Translations under genes and position numbers: made by a program
Notes under the pieces: generated by a model
What the model saw: the letters and a program-made list of their open reading frames with translations, nothing else
Database searches by the model: none
Told to the model about the DNA's origin: nothing
Shown: in pieces, positions 12,261-23,635 of the stretch
How positions within the stretch are numbered: position 1 is the stretch's first letter
Layout: every line of letters starts with the position of its first letter
Assembly (NCBI GenBank): GCA_036023115.1
Contig: JAYKKT010000061.1
Location: 16,432,501-16,496,500, forward strand
Length of the DNA stretch: 64,000 nucleotides
Direction: 5' to 3'
Source: Brasenia schreberi
Lineage: Eukaryota; Streptophyta; Magnoliopsida; Nymphaeales; Cabombaceae

Positions 12261-12559
12261 CTAAGACGTGTGGCTGAAGTGTCTCTTCAAAACACATTCC
12301 CCACGATTGATCAAATGCCCCATGAAGGCATGAATGTTCAAAATGAATTCCAAAAACCATGCTTGACCAATTATTTCAAAGAAAACCAAGCATAGGAAAC
12401 ATATTTCTATCAAGGGGCTGGTATAGAAACCATCTTCATATAGAAAGGGAGGATTTCTCAAAATTACTTCTTCAAAAGAACCAAGTTTTAAATTTAACCC
12501 TACAAAGGACTTTGAAAAGAAAGAATTTTCAAGCCTCTTGTTAAAAATCTTGATGGTGT

Positions 12560-12830
12560 TGGGATAAGCACATGAGTTCCACGATGAAAAATGTGGAGAT
12601 CATGTCAAATTCAAATATGATGGCCATGACGATTACTTAGGGCTGGTTATGTTTTTCATCCTTAAACCAAAAGTATCATGATCATGTTAGAAATGCCAAA
12701 AATACCAAAATGCATGGACATCCATCGTCCACCCAAAAATCTCTTTTGAAAAGTCGTGGCCTTTCACCAGGTGGCCATGGGAATCGTACATCTCCATCAA
12801 GCTAGGGGCATTTAAATGTATCCCCTAGAC
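12560..12830 (+). pseudogene. Integrase remnant of Ty3/gypsy pol (element C)
   Basis: From about 12684 the frame reads C, stop, KCQKYQNAWTSIVHPKISF, then SWPFTRWPW. This matches the Cys-Cys half of the integrase zinc-binding domain (CxxCQKYQ) followed by the conserved SWPFxxWG segment. The DDE catalytic core beyond it is absent or unrecognisable. Confidence 0.55.
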
Positions 12831-12839
12831 ACCTTCCGT

Positions 12840-14352
12840 GGAGAACCAATTTCATAAGAATGTATCTCCATCATGACATGTGAGATACATTTCAAAGTTT
12901 TCATCATTGCATAAAGCATGTATTTCCATTTTAAGTCACATAGAGTGCATAGCATGCATCACATACATATCATATCACCCAAAGGGCCCAAAAAGGTGGC
13001 ACCCCGAGTAGGAATGTCCCCATGTCTTAAAAACGGCAACAAAAATCAAAAATCATGTTGATATTGTGGGTAGAAATTTAGCAGACCCCGAAAATGCCCG
13101 AATATTCGAAAGGGCCTATGTTAAATTCTTTCGAAAAGATTTTTAAAATCGAACACCTTTGAAACTTCTTGAAAGAAGGATCAAGGTTGATTGTATAACC
13201 CCGAATGGATGAATTTATATTTTACGAAAAGTAGAGTCTTCCAAAAACGAAATTGACAACATTTCAAAAATCCTTGGCTTACAAGATTGAGCCTTGTTCA
13301 AAATATCAAAATATTTTCAAATAGCAGATGCTATTAAGAAATAGGACGATCTCAATAGAATCGAGTAACCAAAGGGATAAGCTTTCCCCCATTTTACTTT
13401 CTCTCCAAAAAGGAAAATTGGCGATGTCCAAAAGAAAAAAAAGAAAAAGGAGAATACAAAAACTCCTCCAAGAAGAGGTCTTCCCTTCATAAACAGGGAA
13501 TACAAAAACTCCTCTGAAATAGGTCTTTTCTTTGAAAGAAAAGAGGGAATAAAGAAAAAATACTCCCAAAGGGAGACCCTCTATGAAAGAAAAAGAAAAA
13601 GCCAAAGCTCAAAAGAGCAATTTTCCGACTCTTTGCCTAAAACCACGGGACGCTTCAAAAGGGACCGTGGTATCTCTTTCCCATATCCCCGCAGCTTATC
13701 CCCAAGGAAAAAGGTTCAACTACAAAAATCCTAAAGTATGAATACAATCTACTTATTTGGATTTCATTTTGGTTGAGAACTCGACTTTGTTTTGTAGGAA
13801 ATGGAACTTTGAAATATTTTCCAAGATTTCCTACCAAAAAAACCTCTACTTAGTAGTAGGTATTGAAACCCGAATAAAGGGAAGTATGAAAAATCGGAAG
13901 TCCTTTCAATAAAAGATAAAAGGAGTTCCTTTTGAAAAAGAAATTTTTAAAAACCCGCAAATGTCAAAAAGACAAATGGGTAGATCCTGCTTGGAGCAGA
14001 CGGCCTCAAAAGGCTCTCTCCAAACTCGAAAGCTCGAAAACTCGAAAATGACAAAAAGATATAGGAAAAACCTGCTCGGAGCTGTCAGCCTCAAAAGGCT
14101 CTCTTCGGGCTCAAAAACCAAAAACAAAAATTTTGCTCACTCATGCATGCCTTCAAAGAGTCATTCATGCATGATCATGTATAGGGAAATAGCTAGGAAA
14201 AGTCCCCTTTTGCTAAAAATCCCCTCTTATGGTCAAAGAAAATAGGGTTTTACGAAACAAGGATGGTACATTCTCAAAAAAAAATTGAGAAAAACAACGA
14301 AAAGGGGTGTTTCATCTTTACCATTATCCAAATAAAGCCAAAGAGGAGCATC
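12840..14352 (+). other. Non-coding 3' internal region of element C
   Basis: No pol domain is recognisable. The Phe-rich - strand frames at 13306-13605 mirror purine-rich DNA on the + strand. The region ends in AAAGAGGAGCATC, a plausible polypurine tract immediately before the 3' LTR. Confidence 0.5.
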
Positions 14353-17300
14353 TGTAAACACCCCAAAATAAAACGAATTTCAAAAACAAACAACTGGTTT
14401 GAAAAATCATTTCAAAACCATATTCTAAAATTTTCGAAAACCCAGGGGCTATAAAAGCTCGAAATTTCGTCTAAACCCCGTTCCAACTGAATTTCTCAAA
14501 TATGGTCTAAGTCCCAATTTTGCAAAAACCAAAATTCAACAGGTGAAGCATGAATGCAAAAGTAGCCTCAAAAGCAGGTTCAAAAGCCTAAAGGAAGCAC
14601 CCTAGCCTGATAAAAGCCAGGATCAAAAGGCAAAAGGAAGGCCCAGGTCCAAAGTAGACTGCAAGCCCAGAGCACCAAAGAGCCAAGTCAAGAGCATCCA
14701 CCCAAGCAGCAGAAATCCAAGCCAGAAACGGCGAAAATGAGTAGAAACGAAGTCCAAAAAGGTGAGAAGGAGTTCGGACGATAAAGTTGGGGAAAACCTA
14801 GCATAAAATGGAGCGCTGATGAAGCTAGGGCCCGCACAAACCGCCCGCCTCAAAAAATGCCAAAAAGGACTAAAGGAAAGAATTTTGGATTGGATCTGGA
14901 CCCAAATATCCATATCCAAATAGTGTTTGGATTAGATTTGGACCCAAAATATCCGAGATCTGAGATCCAAAACTAACTAAATATTTGGGTCGGATCTGGA
15001 TCCAAAATATTTGAGATCCGAGATCCAGACCCAAATAGTGTTTGGATCGGATCTGGATTCCAAGACCCAAATCCAAAACTCATATCCAAGACCCACCTCA
15101 TTTGCCTATAAATAGAGGTGAGGGGGTCCCCAAATGAGATTCAGGTGAATTTGCTTGGAGGAGAGAGAGTGAGAGATAAACCTAGCCATGTTGGCTCAAG
15201 GGTGAGGTGGGTTCAACCCTTGTTGGCTAGTGGGTCTTAACATGGGCTGCAACCAAGGAGGTGGCTGCAACCAAGAAGGCTCGAAGTGGGTGCATGTGGT
15301 GGACCGGCTCCAAGAGGTAAGTCACTCTAAACCTAACCACCACCTAGCCTAGGTTCAACCCAACCTAACCCAACCCCTAAACCTAGACTGTGTTGCACCA
15401 CGGTCACAAACCCCCTACACCACGGCCAAACCCCGTGCTAACCCCTAATCCCAGCCACACACCCGGCCTACTTAGCCCCACTGCGCGCAGTGCCCTACCG
15501 CGTGCCCTGTCACGCCGCAGCGCCCTACCGCTCACCCTGTCGCTCCGCAGTGCCCTACCGCGCGCCCTGCACGCAGTGCTCTACCGTTGTACCCCCGGCA
15601 CCCTAGCGCCCTGCTGAACACTGCATGCCTAGCGCGCCCTGTCTTTCGCGTGCCCAACTCGCCGGCTCAACCGCGCCTAGCGCTTGCCGCTTGCAGGCCG
15701 CACCAAACCAAACGTCCTGCCCTTTTGCAGGCTGTTTCACTTACAAAACCCACGGCCTGCTAGTGCAGGCCATGTCCCATAAACCAAACCAAACCCACGG
15801 CCTGCCTTGTGGCAGGCCGTTACCTTTAGACAACCCGGCCACCTCCCTTGGCCGAACTCCCCAAAAGCCGCTCGAGCCACCTTGGCTCGAGTCACCCTAA
15901 CCTAGACCTACCTAGTTAAGGCCAGTCCACATATCCCTCAAACTAAGCTCACTCGAGCCACCCTTGGCTCAAGTCACACCAAACCAAATCAGCCCACAAG
16001 GCCCTAAACGCGAGTGCTTCCAAACCATTTTGTTGCCCCCAAACAAGCTCTCAAGCTCCACTCTCACGTGTCCCCCCCCACTCCTACATAGCTTACCTCT
16101 TGGCTGCACGTCACCAAGGCTCGCCACTTGAAGGAGTGTGCCCCATTGCTGCCACATGAAGGCGTCGTGACCCGAGCTCAACAAGCAAGGCATACACCTC
16201 CTAGGGAAACCCCACATAGTGGGCTAGGTAAGTTGTAAGTCCTTTACACTCAAAGTTCAATTCAATTTTGATATGGGGTTGTAGTAATGGAGCGTTGCCT
16301 CCCCCTGAAATGTAATATTGGTGCTTGATACACAGGCACACACGCACACTTGAGCCTTAGCTCTTAGACGTACACAAGACATCCACGTGCACTTGAGCCT
16401 TTCCGCTCTTAGTTGCACACACATTGAGCCTTCGCTCTAATTCAAAAGACTTTAGTAAAAGCCGTGCAATTTTAATTCCGGGTTGTTACATTCTTGTCGT
16501 GTGAGTTTGTCATTTCAATTTCACACTCATACCCAAGAAGTACGTGAGCACTTGCTCCACACTCTCACGTAACTTTTGAGCCTGTGTTGCTCATATGATA
16601 TAGTGTATTTATATACTTTCCAACTGCTTGAGTTTTACATTCCAAGTCGTGTAAGCACTTACATTTCGGGTGGTTAAATTCAAGTCATGTGAGTTGTCTT
16701 TCCATTTATACACAACACACACGAATACATTGAGCCTTTCTGCTCTTATACTTATATCTCCCTTTCGGCAAGTTCAATTCAAGTCGTGTGTGTGAGTTGT
16801 CTTTCCATTTATACACGACAAACACACACTCACATTGAGCCTTTCCGCTCTTAGAATATAAGTATATTTCAAATTCTACAATTTACATTCAAGTCGTGTG
16901 AGTTGCTTTAATGTTCGGGTATTTTCCTTAAGCTGCGTGAGTTGCACTTTAATTCGGGTATTTACTTAAGCTATGTGTGTGAGTTGCTTTCAATTCGAGC
17001 CTAGCTCACATCATCATATCAAACCCGACAAAGTATTTGTGTATCCTTGCATTCGCACGTTTTCAAAGAAGAAACCCTAAATCTACGCTCAAACTCGCTA
17101 AATCTAGGTCACTTGAAGTACACACATCCGGCCTAAATAGCTTAAAAACTCAAAGACTTGGATACGGATAACCCCGTAATAAAAACTACAACTTAAGCGA
17201 ATAAATCCTCATACTCGCTTTTCTTTCAAAAAGAGTTCATGTTTGTTTGAAATCGACGTTTTCTAAAGCGCTTAAACCGACTCTTGAGCATCAGTTCAAG

Positions 17301-17476
17301 AAGGTTTCAAGTGAAAAGATTCTGCTTAGCCATAATTGCCTTTTAAAAGTTAGATATATTTCAAAATCTTTGCTAGTTTGAGTAAGCTAGCTGGCATGCC
17401 CTTAAAAGCGGCATAAACTCGAAAAGACTCGTTTTTGGTCTTATAAACCAGGAGCAAGAGAATTTTCGTTCTTACA
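14353..17476 (+). repeat. 3' LTR of element C, about 3.1 kb, with internal tandem repeats
   Basis: It begins TGTAAACACCCC and ends CTTACA. It contains a TATA-like CCTATAAATAGAGG near 15108, iterated TTGGATCGGATCTGGA-type motifs (14885-15075), a GC-rich iterated segment (15480-15615), repeated GCAGGCCG near 15690-15820, and repeated GAGCCTTTCCGCTCTTA between 16390 and 16860. Pro-rich frames at 15390-15900 derive from this simple sequence and are not genes. Confidence 0.8.
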
Positions 17477-17481
17477 CACCT
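17477..17481. repeat. Target-site duplication CACCT, right copy of element C
   Basis: It matches 9578-9582 exactly. Confidence 0.85.
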
Positions 17482-17711
17482 GAATTTGGAAGTCTCACCT
17501 GTTTAGCTAGAATCCATAAGCGCTTAGACTAACCCTTAAGCATCGGTTCAAGAAGGTCTAAAGCGAAAAGAGTCTGTTTAGTCATAATCGCTCGTCAAAT
17601 TTATTTTTGCTAGTTTTTAGAAAACTAGCTAACACACTCACGCATCAAGTAGAGTTGAGAGTTTTATTCCAAGTCTCTACATAGGCGTGGAGTAAAAATT
17701 TCATGTCTACA

Positions 17712-17716
17712 CTTAT
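17712..17716. repeat. Target-site duplication CTTAT, right copy of solo LTR D
   Basis: It matches 7626-7630 exactly and follows the LTR end TCTACA. Confidence 0.75.
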
Positions 17717-18789
17717 TAATCATTATCGTGTTTTATTTCAAATAAATAGTGGGCTCGCTTTGGTGTAGATGCACTGAATTTCACAAGGTTTGCTCAATGT
17801 ATATTGAGCCAAACTTACAGTTCTAGTGGGTGTAAGAGAAATTACAGCTTTTTCGAATGCATTCACATGAAAAGTAGAAACATACTGGAGGTATAATGAC
17901 AACATGCAGTTCTAGAGAAACATGCAGTTCTAGAGTCAAATGTTTCAAGGTTAACTCTAAAGCTTAGTGTTGGTGGAGACAAAGGTAGTAATAATGACAA
18001 CATCCTATATAAAGGGAGTGATAATGAAGGAACTCTAAGAGACAATGTCTTTAGGAATAAATCCTCAATAGTTTGAGGCACACTCAAATGGTGGAGACTC
18101 AAGAAGGTGAACATCCTAAAAAGGCCTCAAAAGGATAATCAAAAGGTGTGAGAGGAGACCTTGGGAAATGAACCGATAAGGATGAAGGTAGGGGTTCTGA
18201 AGTGTGTCTAGGAGACATTAAGGATGAATATGCTTGGGCAAGCGAGCACAAGAGGTATTCCACTCGAGGAATAGAGGGGTGGATCCTAGAGACTGGCCAT
18301 CTACCATCTAGAGTTAACGATAGAGGGATGAACCTCCGTTGGTGAGTAGGTAAGAGGGACATGTTGATGCTTAGAGGGCTCTAAAGGTGGATTCCAAGGT
18401 GGCGAAGATGCTTGATTAGTGAATGAAGTGGAAGATCCTAGTTGAGATTTTATAGAAGTTAAATGAATCGAGGAGATAGGAGGAGCTGAAAGTATTCCTA
18501 TGGAAGGAATGCTATTTGGCATGCCCTTAAGAACTAGTTTTTTATCAATCTAGCTTCCTTCCAAACTTGACTCATTCGTGACTAGACATGGCTACTTCGA
18601 AACAACTTGATAGTTTGAACCAGAACTAAGCCAACCGTGAAAGTATTGGGACCCAAAACCAATGGTTTCAGGTTGAGAACTAGAATCGAAACTGGAGACC
18701 TCCTGGTTCAGTTATGGTTCATGAGTTTTTGAAACTAACCCAGAATTGAAACTAATGACTTCAAACCATCATTTATTAAATATATATTA
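17717..18789. other. Intergenic DNA without recognisable gene
   Basis: Short Ser/Pro-rich frames on the - strand (17863-18522) have no family motif. A short repeat, ACATGCAGTTCTAGAG, occurs twice near 17905-17935. Nothing else was recognised. Confidence 0.4.
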
Positions 18790-18804
18790 ATTTTAATATT
18801 TACA

Positions 18805-19020
18805 ATTAAAAGAGTGCTCATGGCCTAATGGTAGGATGTAGTTTGTGTGTAGAAGTAAGTTGAGAGTTTGACTCTTGGGGTTTGCATTTTGTAATTTGAA
18901 ACAATCATATATTAGGTATATAGGTATTATGAGTTTTTGAGTCATAAGAATCGTCTTGATCCAATGGTATAAGGTTGTCATTTTCAACTAAGTATGGAGG
19001 ATTCGAGTTGCATAGGTTGA
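18805..19020 (+). mobile_element. Candidate tRNA-derived SINE with two tRNA-like halves
   Basis: Two segments each show a polymerase-III type A box followed some 40 bp later by a B box. The first has TGGCCTAATGGTAGG (near 18819) and GAGTTTGACTC (near 18865). The second has TGATCCAATGGTATAAGG (near 18957) and GGATTCGAGTTG (near 19000). Box order and spacing resemble tRNA-derived SINEs. No complete tRNA cloverleaf, poly-A end or target duplication was established. Confidence 0.4.
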
Positions 19021-19029
19021 ATTTATGGT

Positions 19030-19956
19030 TTTTAAAAATAATATTTTTAAATTAGTTTTATAATGATTCCATATCTCAAACCAAAACCATTCTAAAACGG
19101 ATGGCTCTAGAACCATAACTGGAACTGGTCACCAGCCGATTCGATTATGGTTCCAAGTTTCGGGTAACTTAAAACCACCAATTTTGATTTACCTACCATA
19201 TATGTCTATTCATGTCCTTTCTATAAGGATCAATAGAGTAGAGATTTTAAGGTTGCTCCAATCGATAACTCTATCACATTCTTCGATAATAAGATTTAGG
19301 ACAATGATAACTCTAGAAATTAGAGGGTTGAACTTTATTCTTCGTCCTATAGAGTCAATTTCTAAATTCATATTTCTCTTCAAGACAAGGCGATATTTTA
19401 TGATTTTTTTACTTCTTTCTAATTCACTTCAAATACCACCTCTTTCCTTTGAACTTTTCTATTTTACTCCAAAGGCAAGACAATGTTTCTACTTTTTCAT
19501 GATCTATACTATTTGAAGGTTTTGAATCACTAGAATCATATTTTTCCTTAGACCAGTTGTTGTATCGGCCATGTAGAGCCATGTTCACAATTTAGATTAG
19601 TTGTCAAACAAACCTAAGGATACTAAGTGCATGTGTGTGCAAATAATACAAGTATACAAAACGATATACACAAGAATCTAGAGTGAGTATGTGCGTGCCC
19701 AAGTATGTTTCTATATGAATGTGTGAAACACATAAATGTTGCTCTACATTACATACACGATGTATGAAAATGCTGACTAAGATTCTCATCAAATGAAAGA
19801 ATTTTAGATTTAAACTAAAGAAACAAATTTTGGCAGACTCACAAGATCTTATTGGGAATGATAAAAGAGAATTATACACAAATTTTGGTCTCAAAGAACC
19901 TTGATATACAATATCATACTCTTAAAAAGTATATAACTCTTCAAATTACGTATTCA
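19030..19956. other. Intergenic DNA without recognisable gene
   Basis: AT-rich. The 110-codon frame at 19184-19516 is rich in Leu, Ile, Phe and Ser and has no motif, so it is probably fortuitous. Confidence 0.4.
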
Positions 19957-20453
19957 ATGAGCTTCATATGAAACTTGCTACTAAACTAAGAGAAGTGGAT
20001 TTTGGATTAGGAGAAAGTAGAATGGACTGTGTTTGAATTTACAAATAAATTTGGCTTAGTTCAAGTTGGGAGTGGACGAGATTGAATTAGGTGGGTGAAG
20101 TCTTGGGTTTTGTTGAATTCAATCACTAGTTAAAAGGCTAGGGCATGATATGTTTTCATGGTGAGAAAAGAGGAGAAAATCAAACAGAGAGGAGGGCAAT
20201 GACGATGAGGCATTACTAACGATCAAATGGCAGAAATGGGAGAGTTCATATGGTAGTAAAGGCGGCAATAAGTGATGCAGTTGCTGGTGGTGGTTTGCAA
20301 TGGCTATAGGGCATGATAGAGGTATGCTTTTCCTCTATTTTTTTTCACAAACATTCAGTGGATCGATATGTTGGTGGAACATGCTCGTTGTATGAAGATG
20401 AGGGTGGCCAGTGGCTGGTCGGTACTGGTGGTGGCTAAGGAAGGAGGGTGCAG
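19957..20453 (+). repeat. Dispersed repeat R1, copy 2, left half
   Basis: It matches 3767-4600 apart from lacking about 380 bp there. It stops at AAGGAGGGTGCAG, where a hAT-type element begins, and the match resumes at 22869 on the other side. Confidence 0.7.
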
Positions 20454-21114
20454 CTATGTTGCACAGGTACGTCAAATTGGTTGGCGTACCCGTATCTAGT
20501 ACGCACTCGATATGGGTACACGTATCGGTATGTAGGATATGTACCGATACCACATACAATGTATAGGTACGTGTAGGCATGTACCAGTATGCGTAACCAA
20601 TTTGGGTACATCAAGTACCTGTATCGGGTATGTATTGGATTCGGGTCGACCCATACCCGATCAAAAATACACATATAAAATCAATTTTAACTTTATTCTC
20701 AGTCGATCTCTGTGTGTGCTCTACCTCATTCTCAGCGTGCCGCGTCTCTCTACGATACGACCGTTCTAAGATGTCTATCTCTCTCTGCTCTGCCCCATTC
20801 CCAGCATGACAGCGTCTCTCCTCTCCCTCTCTCTGATATGCCCGTCTCTCTTTGCTCAACCACATTCCAAGGTACGTTCCTGTGATTTTTCACTATTGTA
20901 ACTGTAAGTGATGCCGTTGAACGTTACGCACCAAAATTTGTTTGTGGACCATCTCCACCAGCACGCCCTAAACCCCGCATCTCCGGATGTTCATTCCTCC
21001 GGTGTAGAACCAGAAAGGAGGAGGGATTCCCATCACTCATGTTCTTTGACAGTGCAATCCCTCCGGAAAATCACGGTTCGTCAATTCTGCGTTCCTCTTC
21101 CATCCGATTGGAAG

Positions 21115-21694
21115 ATCAATATCTTTAGGAAGAAACCCTCTATCAAGGGTTGGTTTTCCCTTCACCGCTTTGGTTATTTTCTCCTTCAAATTTTACTGTT
21201 TCTTCAATATGTGTTTGTGTCTCGTTTTTAATGCTAAATGTGTGCTTGCTCATCTAAGAGAAGGTTAAGAGTGGAGCCTTTTTCTAACAATTATATTTAC
21301 CTTTTGCAAAGCAGTTGCAGTCAAGCGAAAGGGAAACGTCTGTCGCCACAAGAAGTAAGCTTTTTCCTTTTTCTACCTCCTTATGCGGGTAAACGTGTGA
21401 TGGCTCATCTGTTTTTATGTCGCAATTTTTGCTTCAATATATATTTTCAAGTGTTTTTGCTTATGAAATTGAAGGTTGTCTTTTTTCTTTCTTGGTGTAT
21501 GATGCGAGAAGACATTGAACATGAGATCGCTGCTCTTCAGATGGAGGTCTGTTTGATCTTTCACGTGCAATGCGGTTGTCCAATTTTAAATAGTGGCGAC
21601 TGCTTTTGGTCTTTAACTTTTACTTGGACACGGTGGTTTGCAAGAGAGAAAACTAGTGGCCGAGATTAAGAAAGAAGCAAAAACTGGAAACGAG
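21115..21694 (+). pseudogene. Captured 5' exons of a VPS2/CHMP2-like ESCRT-III gene
   Basis: Four exon-like pieces separated by intron-like DNA read as the N terminus of plant VPS2-type ESCRT-III subunits. Exon 1 (21115-21148) gives NIFRKKPSIK, preceded by ATC where the start ATG should be. Exon 2 (21315-21354) gives LQSSERETSVATR, exon 3 (21509-21546) gives DIEHEIAALQME, and exon 4 (21647-21694) gives RKLVAEIKKEAKTGNE, followed by the donor GAG|GTAAGC. The family reads MNIFxKKxSPK, then a basic helix and EIxSLQLEEKxLVAEIKKTAKTGNE. The joint between exons 1 and 2 is out of frame as I read it, and the rest of the gene (about 170 residues) is absent. The functional protein polymerises on endosomal membranes; this copy is very unlikely to make it. 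Confidence 0.8.
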
Positions 21695-21737
21695 GTAAGC
21701 CAATCCACCATTAATTGTGCTCAGTACCACTGTGCTG

Positions 21738-22315
21738 ATAGTGAAGGAAACGCATTCAGTTTGGTATTCTGCATTCAGTGAGGAGCTTACCTATACTTAA
21801 AGTTTGCTGTCTACTACTACATTTCATCTGTCATTCTTCTTTGAGGTCTTGAAATTAACTAAGGGACTCAATAGCTTTACTGTTTTCATAATATGCCTAG
21901 CATTAGTCATGCAACGTACGGCCTAGGCCCGATATGGTTTGTTTTTGAAAGCATTCACATATAATGTTTGATTTCTTTGAAATGTTTTGGTTTGGTACGA
22001 GGGACTCTATGCTGATAGTGAAGGAAATGCATTAAGTTTGGTATTATGTATTCGGTGCTGAGCTTGCCTGTACTTAATTTTGCGTCTGCTACTACATTGC
22101 ATCTGTTAAGTTAGGAAAGCTTTTGTTATTACATTCAGTTTGGTATTCTGCATTCGGTGTTGAGCTTGCCTAGCATTACTGAAGGAAATGCATTAAGTTT
22201 GATTCATATTTAGTTTGATAGTCTGCATTCATTCCATCTGATAGTGAAGGAAATGCATTCTGTTTGGTAGTTTGCTACTACATTCAGTTTGGTATTCTAC
22301 AGTCGGTGTTGAGTT
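21738..22315 (+). repeat. Degenerate iterations inside the captured intron
   Basis: Variants of TGATAGTGAAGGAAATGCAT and TTTGGTATTCTGCATTCGGTG recur about five times, at 21738-21780, 22013-22058, 22135-22162, 22180-22265 and 22285-22308. The units are irregularly spaced. They may be an intronic repeat of the donor gene or growth after capture. Confidence 0.6.
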
Positions 22316-22860
22316 TCCCTAGCTTTTGTTTTAAATGTGAATCTCTATTGCCTAGCCTTTGCAACTATGCCCAAGCCATAAAAAAGGTTGGACAATGAAG
22401 TTTCAGGTGAGGAGTCAATTTTGACATATTTGGTTGTTCTTATTGCAGTTATTGTTATTTAAAAAAATATTTGTTCATGTGACTTGATTTATTTACTTAC
22501 AGAAATTATATTGGAAATTCAACCCATTGGCATTTGCTTGAAGATCATCTTGTTTGGTGCAGCAATAGCAGTCTTTGTAGAAAAATTGTAGATGGCTTGG
22601 ATGTTTGGGTAAGCTGTCTAATTGTTTTGACTTTGAAGAAGAATATAAATGACATTTTCGTAGTTAGAATAAAATTATTCTCAAACACTAGAATGCTCTT
22701 TAAAATATAGAATGCCCTATATAATTGTGTGTATATATATATATATGTAAATTTATGTTTTATTATGTTTTTTAATAGTAACATACTCGTACCTTAGTTT
22801 TTAAAAAATTGCATATCCCATACCGGGTACCGGTACCATACCCACATCCATGCAACATAG

Positions 22861-23050
22861 GGATGCAGTGATTCGAGTAATGATGGGTAGTGGTTGTGAT
22901 GGGGTTGTATCAGCAGGGAAAAGGGAAGATGGGTGGATGACTAGGTGGCTAATGCGGTTTTATCATTGGGTTGGCTGATAGATGGAAGGGGGTAGCCGAT
23001 TCTGGTGGTGGTGGTTCTGATGGGGGTTGTTGTCGGTAAATAGACGTAAT
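22861..23050 (+). repeat. Dispersed repeat R1, copy 2, right half
   Basis: After the second copy of the 8-bp duplication the match to 4600-4775 resumes (GGGAAAAGGGAAGATGGGTG and following), ending near GTTGTCGGTAAAT. Confidence 0.65.
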
Positions 23051-23635
23051 CTCTAGCTTCCTTGTTTTGCCAGGATACCAATGGTTTTAGTACCAAGTTG
23101 CATCCTGCCAACTTCTATATGCCCTTTTGTAGTATTGAGTTCATGTCTTCCTCTTATTATGCTAGTTTTATGAGGAACAAACCATTCTTTTCATCCATAA
23201 ATGTGACTTCGTGCAGGTGATTCAATATGCATCAAAGATTCTCAAAAAAAAGTTTTTATTCCATCCGCTTATGTTGACCTTCACCAAAGAAGCCTGCCAT
23301 TAAGGTCCATCAACAGAACTCGAGCTAATTATTATAAGTTTCTCGGGAGATAACCAAAGCTTTGTGTATTTAAACTGTTTCAACCAAGATAACTGCATTT
23401 GAAGTCCTCCCCCCCCGCTTCCCCTCCTAAGGAGCATGTGGCCACTGAGGTAATCTATCAGGCACTTGCTAGGCGAGTGCCTTATTTACTCAAAGCATCA
23501 CAAGCACCTTTTTCTATTACAAAAGAGAAAACTAGCCTTCATACTTTATTAAACACTTTTATAACTTTTTAGAGACCCCTACCTTACAAAAACAATGGGT
23601 GACATGAGTATATACATACACACCATATACATATG
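23051..23635. other. Intergenic DNA, nothing recognised
   Basis: AT-rich, with a short C run near 23411. No frame or repeat of note was seen. Confidence 0.4.

Larger units (their letters stand above)
9583..17476 (+). mobile_element. Ty3/gypsy LTR retrotransposon C (decayed), inserted in solo LTR D
   Basis: The element runs from TGTAAACACC to GTTCTTACA with perfect 5-bp CACCT duplications. The order is 5' LTR (9583-about 10216), a leader with the likely primer-binding region TATTGGCACGCCCAGTGGG, a Lys-rich gag-like frame, a 99-bp protein-coding tandem repeat, a G-patch-like segment, RNase H and integrase remnants, a purine-rich AAAGAGGAGC before 14353, then the 3' LTR. Pol is short: no protease or reverse-transcriptase signature is visible, so the element could not move by itself. 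The G-patch next to gag and the RNase H and integrase wording suggest a Tat/Ogre-like lineage, which is inference. Confidence 0.85.
7631..17711 (+). mobile_element. Solo LTR D of a Ty3/gypsy-like element, interrupted by element C
   Basis: The LTR starts TATAAACACCC at 7631 (TG apparently mutated to TA) and ends GTCTACA at 17711, flanked on both sides by CTTAT. Removing element C (9583-17476) and one copy of its CACCT duplication leaves about 2.2 kb. It contains a TATA-like CCTATAAATTGAGGCC near 8330 and a segment near 8640-8690 resembling 16255-16310 in the LTR of element C. Its last 230 bp (17482-17711) resemble the end of the C LTR, with GGTTCAAGAAGGT followed by AAGCGAAAAGA. D is thus a relative of C. 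No internal region or second LTR is left, as expected after LTR-LTR recombination. The 141-codon - strand frame at 8196-8621 lies in the LTR and is not a gene. Confidence 0.7.
20454..22860 (+). mobile_element. Non-autonomous hAT-type DNA transposon carrying captured VPS2-like gene exons
   Basis: The ends are inverted: it starts CTATGTTGCA and its last bases are the reverse complement, TGCAACATAG. It is flanked by 8-bp duplications GGGTGCAG (20446-20453) and GGATGCAG (22861-22868), one mismatch apart. The homologous uninterrupted repeat at about 4590 shows a single GGGTGTAG, confirming an insertion. The 5' ~200 bp hold many GGTACGT/GTACC and CCGATACC motifs, typical of transposase-binding subterminal DNA. 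There is no transposase; instead the interior holds exons of an ESCRT-III gene. An 8-bp duplication indicates hAT, though a 9-bp (Mutator) reading is not fully excluded. Confidence 0.8.

Noticed and set aside
15390..15900. Pro/Arg/Leu-rich frames on the + strand
   Set aside because: They translate the GC-rich tandem array inside the 3' LTR of element C and have no domain.
18819..18890. A functional tRNA gene
   Set aside because: A- and B-box-like motifs are present but the flanks do not form a convincing acceptor stem or anticodon arm; treated as a SINE candidate instead.
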